A DNA stretch of 54,440 bases. It comes from Candidatus Villigracilis proximus (GTDB lineage: Bacteria > Chloroflexota > Anaerolineae > Anaerolineales > Villigracilaceae). This document shows positions 43,470-51,988 of this stretch, one piece after another. Every line of letters starts with the position of its first letter. The stretch's first letter is position 1. The position numbers were made by a program, and so were the translations under genes. The notes under the pieces were generated by a model that saw only the letters and a list, made by a program, of their open reading frames with translations, was not told the origin of the DNA and did no database searches. The stretch is taken from assembly GCA_016715195.1 (NCBI GenBank), contig JADKBB010000023.1, positions 1 to 54,440 on the forward strand, given 5' to 3'.

Positions 43470-44159
43470 TTAACCCTCAACGTTTCGACCTGGCTCTGCG
43501 TGAAATTTATAACCCACGCCATGCACGGTAACGATCAACTCGGCGGGTTCCAGTTTGCGGCGCAGGTTGCGGATGTGCGAATCGATGGCGCGTTCCAGGC
43601 TTTCAAAGGTGATGCCGTGCGAGGCGGTCAACAGTTGGGCGCGTGAAAAAATTCTGCCCGGTTGACTCATCAACGTGGCCAGGATCTCGAATTCTGTGGA
43701 TGTGAGCGGAATGGTTTTATCAGGCAGATGGACTTCATAATGTGCACGGTCGAGCTCAACATTGCCTGCTCGGATGGTTTCGTTATCAGGTGAACTTGCT
43801 ACACGCCGCAGCACCACGCGGATGCGCGCCACCAACTCACGCGGACTAAAAGGCTTGGTGATGTAATCATCTGCGCCAAGTTCGAGACCAATTAATTTAT
43901 CGGTCTCTTCGACGCGGGCAGTAAGCATGATGATCGGCACATCGCTTTCGCGGCGAATTTCGCGCGTGACTTCAAACCCATCCATTTCGGGCATCATCAG
44001 ATCGAGCACAATCAGATCAGGCTTTTCACGGCGCGCGAGAGTTAATCCCTGCGCACCATTATTTGCTGTGACCGTTTCGTAGCCCGCCGCTTTAAGATAG
44101 TCCCGGCAGATTTCAACGATCTGAGGTTCATCATCTACGATGAGGATTTTTTTTGGCAT
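43470..44159 (-). CDS. OmpR-family response regulator
   Basis: The 229-residue protein has a receiver domain (KKILIVDDEPQIVEICRDYL, phospho-acceptor in LIVLDLMMPEMDG near residue 53, and IIMLTARVEE, ADDYITKPFSPREL) and a winged-helix DNA-binding domain near residues 130-225 (ELDRAHYEVHLPDKTIPLTSTEFEILATL, RAQLLTASHGITFESLERAIDSHIRNLRRKL). It is encoded just before the histidine kinase and pairs with it. The upstream gap to the MacB-like gene contains a repeat. Confidence 0.95.
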   Translation of the reverse strand: MPKKILIVDDEPQIVEICRDYLKAAGYETVTANNGAQGLTLARREKPDLIVLDLMMPEMDGFEVTREIRRESDVPIIMLTARVEETDKLIGLELGADDYITKPFSPRELVARIRVVLRRVASSPDNETIRAGNVELDRAHYEVHLPDKTIPLTSTEFEILATLMSQPGRIFSRAQLLTASHGITFESLERAIDSHIRNLRRKLEPAELIVTVHGVGYKFHAEPGRNVEG

Positions 44160-44233
44160 GGTTTATTATATCTTCCGACGACAGACGATGGACCGTAGAC
44201 CGTGACTACCGTCCATCGTCTGTGGTCTACCGT
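44160..44233. repeat. ACAGACGATGGAC inverted-repeat element
   Basis: ACAGACGATGGAC at 44181-44193 pairs with GTCCATCGTCTGT at 44211-44223. It lies between the regulator and the permease genes and has the same layout as the other repeat hairpins. Confidence 0.75.
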
Positions 44234-45476
44234 CTATTCATACCTCAATGCCACCATCGGGGTCAAATTCGCCGCACGGTAGGCAGGATAAATTCCGAAG
44301 AACACGCCAATTGCCAACGCAAAAGTAAATGCCAGCAGGATTGGATCATGCTGTGATGACAGCAGTAAATGCGCCGCTCAATGTAACAAGCAGAGCCAGA
44401 CCAACACCAAGCAGAATTCCAATGATGCCGCCCAGCAAACTAAGTGTCACAGTTTCGATCAGGAATTGCGTGAGGATTTGATTCTTTGTCGCGCCAACAG
44501 CTTTTCGAAGTCCGATTTCTTTCGTGCGCTCAGTTACCGAAACCAGCATAATATTCATAATGCCAATTCCACCCACGAGAAGTGAAATCCCTGCAATGGC
44601 TCCAAGGAAAATTGTGAGTGTTTGAGTTACTGAAGTCAATGTACTTAATAGATCAGATTGGCTCAAAACATTAAAATCCAATTCGTCCGAGGATGTCAGT
44701 TTATGCGCACGGCGGATCAAAAACTCAATCTGTGCCGAGACATTATCCATGGCTTCGGTGCTGGCGACAGAGACGGAAATGCTGTTAACGATCTTCTTGT
44801 CATTGTACGTGGCATTTGACCCGAACAACTTGCCATACCCTGTTTCCAATGGAATGAAGACCGCATCATCAGATGAGCCGCCAAACCCGGATGATCCCTT
44901 GGCTTCAAGCACACCCACCACTTCAAACTTGACACCTTTGATCGAGATCGTTTTGCCAACAGCAGTCAAACCTCCGAACAGATCTTTCGCAGTTTCCGCT
45001 CCGAGTACAGCCACTCGAGACTCTGCTTTGTTATCACCATCCGAGATAAAACGACCTTCCGCCACTTCATAAGAATTGGTCTTTTGATAATCCTTCGTAG
45101 TCCCGGTGACATTTACAGTAAAACTATCATTCCCATGATCCACCAAATAAGAAGACTGGTAGCTGGGCACAATAGCGGCAATGTCATCCTTTAATGAACG
45201 CTGAAGTAATTGATAATCTGCATAATATAAATAGCTGGCCTGCTGCGATCCGCCACCGCCCGGGCCTGTTTGCTGCCTGCCCGGTGATACAGTCAGCAGG
45301 TTGGAACCATTGCTTTGAATTGAACTTGTGATGTTGGCCGTAACGCCCTTGCCGATCGAAAGCAAGGCAACTACTGTGGCAACGCCGATCACAATTCCCA
45401 ACATCGTAAGAATAGATCGTAGTTTATTTGCGCGCAGAGCACGGATCGCGATCTTGAAATTTTCCGAAAATAACAT
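44234..45476 (-). pseudogene. MacB/FtsX-type ABC permease, frameshifted near its C-terminus
   Basis: Two frames join into about 414 residues. The N-terminal MacB domain starts MLFSENFKIAIRALRANKLRSILTMLGIVIGVATVVALLSIGKG (cited as its first helix), then a large extracytoplasmic domain, and then the FtsX domain with three helices including IFLGAIAGISLLVGGIGIMNIMLVSVTERTKEIGLRKAVGATK (G-I-G-I-M motif). One base near 44345-44350 shifts the frame; the next frame supplies SILLAFTFALAIGVFFGIYPAYR and ends in MVALRYE. It forms an efflux complex with the ATPase and the membrane-fusion protein. A dispersed repeat sits before the ATPase gene. Confidence 0.85.
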
Positions 45477-45503
45477 TTTAATTCTCCAATTCTTTAAAAC
45501 CAT

Positions 45504-45585
45504 TAAACATGAAGGGCACAAAGTACACAAAGGAAGGAAAGTTTTCTAACTTAAGGTTTTAAACCTTGGTGACCTTTGTGTTTAG
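45504..45585. repeat. CACAAAG-type inverted-repeat element
   Basis: AAACATGAAGGGCACAAAG and the distal CTTTGTGTTTA segment enclose a central TTAAGGTTTTAAACC. The same words occur at 20110-20150 and 34521-34600. Confidence 0.65.
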
Positions 45586-45591
45586 CTGCTC

Positions 45592-46308
45592 TTATTCCTC
45601 TTCACGTTTTGTGCCCGCTTTGATCGGATTTTTATTCACTTCATCCGAAACAATTTTTCCATCGGAGAGTTTGATAATCCGATCTGTGTGACGCGCCACG
45701 TATGCATCATGCGTCACCAAAATCACGGTCTGACCATTATCTCTGTGCAGGCTTTGAAACAATTCCATGATCTCCACGCCGGTCTTGCTATCGAGTGCGC
45801 CGGTCGGCTCATCAGCCAGAATGATGGCTGGCTCGTTGACAAGCGCACGCGCAATCGCCACACGTTGCTGCTGTCCGCCAGAAAGCTCGCTAGGAGTATG
45901 ATGAGTCCTCTTCCCTAAACCCACGCGATCCAACGCTTTCAGAGCACGATCATTACGGTCCTTGCCTGAAAATCCGGCATAGGTCAACGGGAGCATTACA
46001 TTTTCCAGGGCGCTGGTACGCGCCAATAAATTAAATTGCTGAAACACAAAACCGATCTTACGCCCGCGGACCTCAGCGAGTTCGGTTTCGCTCATATTCT
46101 CAACCGATAAGCCATCCAAAATATATTTACCGCTGGTCGGCGCATCCAGACAGCCGATGATAGACATCAATGTGCTTTTGCCCGACCCCGACGGCCCCAT
46201 GATGGCGATCATCTCGCCTTTGTCAACATTAAAGCTGGCGCCGTCCAAAGCCCGTACTTCGGCATCACCCATCTGATAGACCTTTGTCAGGTTTTCAGTT
46301 TGGATCAT
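45592..46308 (-). CDS. ABC transporter ATP-binding protein, MacB/LolD type
   Basis: The 238-residue ATPase has Walker A IAIMGPSGSGKSTLMSIIGCLD near residue 32, the signature LSGGQQQRVAIARAL near residue 138 and Walker B IILADEPTGALDS near residue 160. The LLARTSALENVMLPLTY linker is typical of MacB/LolD-type proteins. It powers the adjacent FtsX-type permease. Its start is one base from the MacA-like gene's stop, so the two are transcribed together. Confidence 0.95.
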   Translation of the reverse strand: MIQTENLTKVYQMGDAEVRALDGASFNVDKGEMIAIMGPSGSGKSTLMSIIGCLDAPTSGKYILDGLSVENMSETELAEVRGRKIGFVFQQFNLLARTSALENVMLPLTYAGFSGKDRNDRALKALDRVGLGKRTHHTPSELSGGQQQRVAIARALVNEPAIILADEPTGALDSKTGVEIMELFQSLHRDNGQTVILVTHDAYVARHTDRIIKLSDGKIVSDEVNKNPIKAGTKREEE

Positions 46309-46309
46309 G

Positions 46310-47620
46310 CTACTCTCCTCCCTGCATCGGATTCGGCGCTTGAAAACCTCCGTCAGCTACGAGTCGTAATCGGTCGCCTTCCTTCAGATCACCAGTTACT
46401 ACTACAAGATCACCAACAATGGAGCTGCTGATAACATCCACGCGCACAGATGAACCATCCGCTTGAAACACCCAAACATATTCACCCTGAGTATCGTTCT
46501 TAATGGCAGCGATCGGCACCGCTATTGTCGCGGCAGCCTCTTTGACCGTAATCACAACATTGGCAGTCGTCCCCAAAGGCAGGAAGATATCGCCATCCAC
46601 TTGATCCAGATCAACGCGGACTGTATATTTCACCAATCCGGAAACAACTTCACCCACCGGATTGATTGCCGCCACCTGACCTGTGAGCGTGACCCCAGAC
46701 ACCGCATCCAACGTGACCTGAGCCTGATTGCCCAATTTGATATTCGCTATATCTGATTCATCCACCTGTGTCTCAACATAAAGATGACTCATATCTGCCA
46801 TGTTGACAGAGAGGTCGCCCGTATTTACCACGTCACCGGCCTGACCATCGGCTGAAAGCACTTCGCCATCAAACGGAGCAATGATACTTAATGTATTGAC
46901 CGTAGCCTGAGCGGCATCCACTTTGGCGCGGGCTGCGATCACATCCTGAGAGTCAGCGCCGGCCTTCAAACGATCATAAGCCCGTTGTGCATCTTCCAAT
47001 TGACCTTTCGCCAGAGCCAGATTATCGGCAGCTTCGGTCAGCATGGCTTCGGTGGCCGGGCCGCGATAATCTCTGGTCTTATATACATATTCGTATCCGC
47101 CGCGCTGGTTTTTCTGCACATAAACCTGAGTATCTGAAAGCGGAATATTTTTATCATTTTGCAGATAGGTCATATATTCATCTTTGCTTTTAAACTCTTC
47201 TTCAGCATCTTTCAGATCAATGGAGGCCTGCGCGAGGTCGGTGCCTGAAGTGAGTAAATCTTCCAGATTTTTTTGAGCAGTGATCAGGTCCGCTTGAGCC
47301 GAGGCTATTGAGGCGGATGTGCTTGCGGGCTGCAAAGTCAAAAGAATGTCGCCAGCCTTTACAAAGTCGCCGGGCTTCACGTTAACTTCCTCTACAATGC
47401 CGCCCGTTTTCCAGGTCAGGCTTGCAAAGGGCTGGGCTTCCAGTGAGCCTGAGGCCTCAATCGTTTCGGCCACATCAAGCGCTACAACCGTGGCTTCAGT
47501 TTCCACTGCCGCGTTCGCAGTTTTCGTAGATGTGAGGTTAAAACCAACCAAAACTGCAACAATGACAACGACCGCAGCGATTCCCCAATTTCTAATTTTT
47601 TTATCTTTAAGAAAGTTCAT
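46310..47620 (-). CDS. MacA-like efflux periplasmic adaptor (HlyD family)
   Basis: The 436-residue protein starts with an anchor, MNFLKDKKIRNWGIAAVVVIVAVLVGF, after GGAG. The HlyD/MacA body shows the biotinyl-lipoyl element LTWKTGGIVEEVNVKPGDFVKAGDILLTL near residue 65-95. An alpha-helical hairpin follows (QADLITAQKNLEDLL, LAKGQLEDAQRAYDRLKAG) and then beta-barrel domains (NTLSIIAPFDGEVLSADGQAGDVV). It links the ABC transporter to an outer partner or acts on its own in a monoderm. The substrate is unknown. The long form from 47734 starts upstream of the signal anchor and is less likely. Confidence 0.9.
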   Translation of the reverse strand: MNFLKDKKIRNWGIAAVVVIVAVLVGFNLTSTKTANAAVETEATVVALDVAETIEASGSLEAQPFASLTWKTGGIVEEVNVKPGDFVKAGDILLTLQPASTSASIASAQADLITAQKNLEDLLTSGTDLAQASIDLKDAEEEFKSKDEYMTYLQNDKNIPLSDTQVYVQKNQRGGYEYVYKTRDYRGPATEAMLTEAADNLALAKGQLEDAQRAYDRLKAGADSQDVIAARAKVDAAQATVNTLSIIAPFDGEVLSADGQAGDVVNTGDLSVNMADMSHLYVETQVDESDIANIKLGNQAQVTLDAVSGVTLTGQVAAINPVGEVVSGLVKYTVRVDLDQVDGDIFLPLGTTANVVITVKEAAATIAVPIAAIKNDTQGEYVWVFQADGSSVRVDVISSSIVGDLVVVTGDLKEGDRLRLVADGGFQAPNPMQGGE

Positions 47621-47711
47621 GTTTCGTGTCTCCTTTGTTATTTTCTGTAGGATACACGGCAAATGTGCAGAATTTGTGCAGAAACATGGGATGGTTATGG
47701 AGGGGTTACGG

Positions 47712-47717
47712 TATAAT
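47712..47717 (+). promoter_or_regulatory. -10 box very near the PSP1 gene start
   Basis: TATAAT ends seven bases before the ATG at 47725. That implies a very short or leaderless transcript. A -35 box is weak. Confidence 0.55.
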
Positions 47718-47724
47718 TGCGCCC

Positions 47725-48654
47725 ATGAACTCAAACATTATCGGTGTCCGATTTACAAAAATAGGCAAAATCTACCACTTTGACTCAAAAACCCTTCCAG
47801 ATGTACAAAAGGGCGAGCATGTCATTGTGGATACCGCACGCGGCAAGCATCTTGGTGAGGTTATCCAGGTTCTGGAAGAGGCTCCCCCTCAACCCGAAGG
47901 TGGATGGAAATCTGTGGAGCGACGCGCCACTCCGCGCGACTTGCTGCTCCAACAATCCTGGCAATCCAAGCAAACTGAAGCCATGATCAACTGCCGCGCC
48001 CGCGCCTCTGAACTTCGCCTGAGAGAAGTGAAGATCGTCACAGCAGAATATAACTATGACGGTTCACGTCTCGCCTTCCTCTTTAGCACAGAGAGTGAAG
48101 AAAAAGTGGACCTCAAATCCTTGAAAAAGGATATGCAGCAAATTTACCCGAGCACGCAAATCGAAATGCGTCAGATCGGTCCGCGTGACGTGGCGAAATT
48201 TCTCGGCGGCATGGGTGCCTGCGGAATTGAAACCCGCTGCTGTTCGCAATTCCTGACCGACTTCTCCCCGATCTCGATCAAAATGGCAAAGGAACAAGGC
48301 ATCTCGCTCACGCCCAACGAAATCACCGGCATGTGCGGACGTTTACGCTGCTGCCTGATCTATGAATACGAACAATATGTCGAAGCGCGCAAGAGTCTGC
48401 CCAAACGCAACAAGCGTGTGGTGACTCCCAAGGGCGAAGGCAAAGTGATCGACCTGATCCCGATGAGCGACAAAGTTGTAGTGTTGATCGAAAGCGGCAC
48501 AGACCGCCCACAGCACATGACCTTCTCACGTGAAGAGATCGAACCGTGGGACGAACTCGAAGCCTTGAAGCGCAAATCTCAGGCCCCATGCGACCGTCAC
48601 GAAGGCGGCGGATGCACCTGCGGTAAAGCAAAAAAACAGGACAACAGGAATTAG
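47725..48654 (+). CDS. PSP1-domain protein, RicT-like
   Basis: The 309-residue protein is a PSP1/RicT family member. It has VQKGEHVIVDTARGKHLGEVIQV near residue 27-50 and YNYDGSRLAFLFSTESEEKVDLKSL. The cysteine set is GACGIETRCCSQF then GMCGRLRCCLIYEYEQYVE, as in RicT. In Bacillus RicT forms the Y complex with two partners and controls RNA cleavage by RNase Y. The C-terminus ends in a His/Gly/Cys-rich HEGGGCTCGKAKKQ that could bind metal. A longer upstream frame starting at 47626 crosses the promoter and is not used. Confidence 0.88.
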   Translation: MNSNIIGVRFTKIGKIYHFDSKTLPDVQKGEHVIVDTARGKHLGEVIQVLEEAPPQPEGGWKSVERRATPRDLLLQQSWQSKQTEAMINCRARASELRLREVKIVTAEYNYDGSRLAFLFSTESEEKVDLKSLKKDMQQIYPSTQIEMRQIGPRDVAKFLGGMGACGIETRCCSQFLTDFSPISIKMAKEQGISLTPNEITGMCGRLRCCLIYEYEQYVEARKSLPKRNKRVVTPKGEGKVIDLIPMSDKVVVLIESGTDRPQHMTFSREEIEPWDELEALKRKSQAPCDRHEGGGCTCGKAKKQDNRN

Positions 48655-48735
48655 GTAAATAGGGAATCGGGTAAACAGACACTGCCTAATTACCCAATGC
48701 CTAATCGCCTAATTCCTAATTACCTAATCCCCTAA
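48650..48735. repeat. AATTAGGTAAAT-type inverted-repeat element
   Basis: The stretch contains TTAGGTAAATAGG followed by several copies of CCTAATTAC/CCTAATCGC words on the other arm. It resembles the word at 40829-40856. Confidence 0.65.
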
Positions 48736-48744
48736 TCACATCCC

Positions 48745-49470
48745 ATGGAACAACCCGACAACTGGTCTACCCCACAAAACATACTCGTTATTCTGGCTCA
48801 CCCCGACGACCCTGAATTTTTTTGCGGTGCGACGCTTGCACGTTGGGCACGTGCCGGACACCAAATTACCTACCTGCTCCTGACCTGCGGTGACAAGGGC
48901 TACAATCCCACCACCCACCCGGAAATGACCCCCGAAAAGTTATGCGGATTAAGACACGTGGAACAAAACAACGCCGCAAAAATCATCGGCGCTCAGGCGG
49001 TTCATTTTATGGACCTGCCGGATGGGTACCTCGTCCCAGACCTTAATCTGCGCCGTGACATTGTCCGCGAGATCCGCAGGCACCAGCCTGATATTCTCGT
49101 CACCTGTGACCCGCAAAATCTCTTCGCACTCTACGGCATTAACCATCCCGACCACCGTTACTGCGGACAAGTCGTGTTGGACGCGGTATTCCCCGCAGCG
49201 GGCAACCTCGCCTACTTCCCTGAACTAATAGTTGAAGGTCATCAGCCGCACATGCCAAAAGAAGTCTGGTGCTCGTTGACCAATCAACCGAACACCACGG
49301 TAGATGTCACCGACACATGGGATATCAAACTTAGCGCCATCCTTGAACATAAAACGCAGGTGCAGGATGTTGAAAAACTGATCGAACGCTTCAAGTCCCG
49401 CCGCACCGAAGACAGCACGGATGAAAATCCACGCTACGAAGAAAAATTTAGAGTTGTAAAATATTCATAG
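48745..49470 (+). CDS. PIG-L/LmbE-family deacetylase
   Basis: The 241-residue protein has the zinc-binding motif VILAHPDDPEFFCG near residue 17-30 and the second ligand in NHPDHRYCGQVV near residue 131. The family hydrolyses N-acetyl groups on sugars such as GlcNAc-containing intermediates or on mycothiol-type precursors. No pathway partner is adjacent. A Shine-Dalgarno site is not evident before the ATG. The gap after it holds a repeat. Confidence 0.9.
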   Translation: MEQPDNWSTPQNILVILAHPDDPEFFCGATLARWARAGHQITYLLLTCGDKGYNPTTHPEMTPEKLCGLRHVEQNNAAKIIGAQAVHFMDLPDGYLVPDLNLRRDIVREIRRHQPDILVTCDPQNLFALYGINHPDHRYCGQVVLDAVFPAAGNLAYFPELIVEGHQPHMPKEVWCSLTNQPNTTVDVTDTWDIKLSAILEHKTQVQDVEKLIERFKSRRTEDSTDENPRYEEKFRVVKYS

Positions 49471-49538
49471 TTCAAAACATAGTCAAAGGTCGAAGGTCTG
49501 TTGACCTTCGACCTTTGACTTTCGACAAGGACCACTAC
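49471..49538. repeat. GTCAAAGGTCGAAGGTC inverted-repeat element
   Basis: GTCAAAGGTCGAAGGTC at 49482-49498 pairs exactly with GACCTTCGACCTTTGAC at 49503-49519 around four bases. Confidence 0.78.
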
Positions 49539-50727
49539 ATGACCGACTTTCTCAAACAAGCAACCGAACTCTTCCCTTACACCCAAACCCTGCGCCGCGA
49601 TTTTCCATGCACCCTGAACTTGGATTCAACGAAATTCGCACGGGCGGCATTGTGGCAAAGAACTCGAAGCGCTCGGTCTGGAAGTGACAAAGGGCGTTGG
49701 CAAAACTGGCGTGGTTGGTTTGCTTGAAGGCGCAAAGCCTGGCCCCACTCTGCTGCTGCGCTTTGACATGGACGCACTCCCGATCAACGAAGATACCGGC
49801 GCGGAATATGCATCCTTGAATCAAGGCATCATGCATGCCTGCGGACATGACGGTCACACGTCCATTGGATTGACGGTTGCAAAAATATTAAACGCGCACA
49901 AGAATGAACTGGCCGGCACCATCAAATTTTGCTTTCAACCTTCAGAAGAAGGCAGCAACGGCGAAGAGATCGGCGGCGCCGAAATGATGATGAAAGACGG
50001 CGTGCTTGAAGGTCCCAAAGTGGACATGACCCTCTCGATGCATTTATGGAATGAAAAGCCGCTTGGCTGGGTGCATGTTGCCAAAGGTCCGGTGATGGCA
50101 GGCGCGGAAGAATTCAAAATAAAGATCATCGGTAAGGGTGGTCACGGTGCAATTCCCAATCTGGCAATTGACCCTGTGGTATGCGCCGCGCAAATTATTT
50201 CTGCCGCGCAAAGCATTGTCTCGCGCAATGTTGGGCCGCTGGAAACCGCGGTGGTCAGCTTTACGATCGTCAAAGGCGGCACGGCTTTCAACGTCATTCC
50301 GCAGGAAGTAATGATGGAAGGCACGATCCGCACTTTTGATCCACAGGTAAGAAATAAAGTTGTCAATCGCTTCGAAGAAATTGTAAAAGGTGTTGCTTCT
50401 GCGATGGGATGCCAGGCTGAAGTCAATGTGAAACAGCTTACACCCTCGCTGATCAACACAGAGCATGTCACAGCCACAGTGCAGGAATCCGCACGGCGTG
50501 TGCTTCCGCAGGCGAATCACGATAACACACCCTATCTCACCATGGGTGCGGAAGACATGGCTTACATTCAATCCAAAGTGGATGGCTGTTACTTCTTTAT
50601 TGGTTCAGCGAATACAGAAAAGCATTTGGATTACGGTCATCATCACCCGAAATTTGATTTTGATGAGCAGGCGTTAATCAGCGGAGCAGCGCTTATGGCC
50701 GCTGCCGCCGCAGACATACTGAAATAA
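49539..50727 (+). pseudogene. M20-family amidohydrolase (HipO/PPM-like peptidase), frameshifted N-terminus
   Basis: About 395 codons encode an M20D amidohydrolase. The frame breaks twice, near 49605 (a missing base in DFHMHPELG) and near 49660 (one missing G at AAGGAACTC). After repair it reads MTDFLKQATELFPYTQTLRRDFHMHPELGFNEIRTG, followed by VGLLEGAKPGPTLLLRFDMDALPI. The metal sites are IMHACGHDGHTSIG and CFQPSEEGSNG; the dimerization domain holds IKIIGKGGHGAIP. The family hydrolyses N-acyl amino acids or related amides. AAGGA precedes the ATG by seven bases. Confidence 0.87.
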
Positions 50728-50744
50728 AAATCATTGGCTGTAAA

Positions 50745-51323
50745 ATGAAACGATATAGAAACTGGATCATTGCTCTTGTTTTATCTGCAACCGCGGGAGC
50801 TGTCGCGATTCAAAATGGACTCGCGCCTTCGTTAAGCGAGTCGACTGAGTCCCCACTCCCCATCACAAGCACAGACGCACCTACCACAACGCCCACCTAC
50901 GAACCCTGCGGATATATGTGGGCGTATCAGGAAGTGCCCGAGCTGCTGGTGAAAGTTGAATCGGTAATTCACGCGCTAAACCCCGAAGCAATGATACGGG
51001 TGCAGGCTTTTGGCGAAGATTGTGTCTACGCTGATGGACGAGCTACATTCGGCGCAATGGAAACGGATGTGTATATCCACACCATCGTTGATGACCTGAC
51101 CAATGAAGAAGCACTTGGAAATTGGATGGCAGAAACGCTGCCTTTGGTCGCTCAAATTTCTGAAGATGAATTCCCTGGCGGTTACGGCATGGTTGAGTTT
51201 TGGTTTGAAAACAGTAACGGGGAATCTTTATATATCAGGCCAAAAATTTCAAGATTTCTTGAAGCAGATGTGCGTGATAAATCGGGCGCAGAGTTGTTCC
51301 GCCTATTTTACGTAACTCCATAA
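50745..51323 (+). CDS. exported protein of unknown function
   Basis: The 192-residue protein has a signal-type N-terminus (MKRYRNWIIALVLSATAGAVAIQ) and a short Ser/Thr/Pro stretch (PITSTDAPTTTPTYEP). A domain of about 130 residues follows, with CGYMWAYQEVPELLVKVESVIH and several aromatic residues. No lipobox is visible. It is 17 bases after the amidohydrolase gene and may be in the same transcript. I do not recognise the domain. Confidence 0.65.
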   Translation: MKRYRNWIIALVLSATAGAVAIQNGLAPSLSESTESPLPITSTDAPTTTPTYEPCGYMWAYQEVPELLVKVESVIHALNPEAMIRVQAFGEDCVYADGRATFGAMETDVYIHTIVDDLTNEEALGNWMAETLPLVAQISEDEFPGGYGMVEFWFENSNGESLYIRPKISRFLEADVRDKSGAELFRLFYVTP

Positions 51324-51353
51324 ATTTCAAATATCCAAATAAAAAATATTTTC

Positions 51354-51379
51354 AGCCGCCAAAATGGCGGCTTTTTTTG
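51354..51379 (+). terminator. hairpin terminator
   Basis: AGCCGCCAAAATGGCGGCT followed by a run of seven T residues. Confidence 0.85.
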
Positions 51380-51381
51380 CC

Positions 51382-51432
51382 TTGACACGTAATACACTTT
51401 ATCGTATATTACGTTTAGTAATTACTAAACGT
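51382..51432 (+). promoter_or_regulatory. GbsR-type promoter with two palindromic operators
   Basis: TTGACA (51382-51387), a 17-base spacer and TATATT (51405-51410). A perfect 22-bp palindrome at 51411-51432 (half-site ACGTTTAGTAA) starts directly after the -10 box. A second inverted repeat, ACGTAATA at 51387-51394 and TATTACGT at 51407-51414, spans the spacer. The pattern fits autorepression by the following gene. Confidence 0.82.
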
Positions 51433-51448
51433 TCTAAAGGAAGAAGCC

Positions 51449-51979
51449 ATGGCAAAAAAACTATCCCAACTCAAACAGGATTTCACAGAAGGCTTAAGCC
51501 AGATCAGCCGTTTTTGGGGTTTCCCAAAAGGCATGGGCGCGATCTTCGCTGTGCTTTACATCTCCCCTGTTCCGCTTTCGCTGGATGAGATCGTCGAGCA
51601 GACCGGGCTGACCAAAGGTGCGATCAGCACCGAAGTCCGCACACTGGCGCGCATGGGACTTGTGCATCGCTCGTCCAAACTTGCAGACCGCAAAGATTAC
51701 TACGAAGCGGAAAACGATTTCTACAAGTCGATTCGCTCGATCTTGAAGGAAAGACAAAACAGCGAATTCGATCGTGCTTTGCGCTCGGTGCAGGAAACTC
51801 TCAAAGAACTGGAATCAGGTTCCGTGTCAGGCGATGAAGCGGAAGTGAAATTCGTCCACGAACGAATCAAAGCGTTGCAGGAATTCTTCAACGCGATAGA
51901 TACGCTCACCAGCGCAGTCATCAAACTGGAAAGCCTTGGATTTAAAAATGTAAAAACAATTCTATCGGTATTGAAATAA
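51449..51979 (+). CDS. GbsR/MarR-family winged-helix regulator
   Basis: The 176-residue protein has ISRFWGFPKGMGAIFAVLYISPVPLSLDEIVEQTGLTKGAISTEVRTLARMGLVHRSS, cited by its FWGFPKGMG start and the helix-turn-helix TKGAISTEVRTL. The C-terminal half is helical and probably dimerizes. The GbsR family represses genes for osmoprotectant or choline metabolism in some bacteria. Here the downstream gene is an SDR-type protein (nine bases away), and the upstream palindrome is a likely binding site. GAAGAAGCC precedes the ATG. Confidence 0.88.
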   Translation: MAKKLSQLKQDFTEGLSQISRFWGFPKGMGAIFAVLYISPVPLSLDEIVEQTGLTKGAISTEVRTLARMGLVHRSSKLADRKDYYEAENDFYKSIRSILKERQNSEFDRALRSVQETLKELESGSVSGDEAEVKFVHERIKALQEFFNAIDTLTSAVIKLESLGFKNVKTILSVLK

Positions 51980-51988
51980 GGAGACAAA

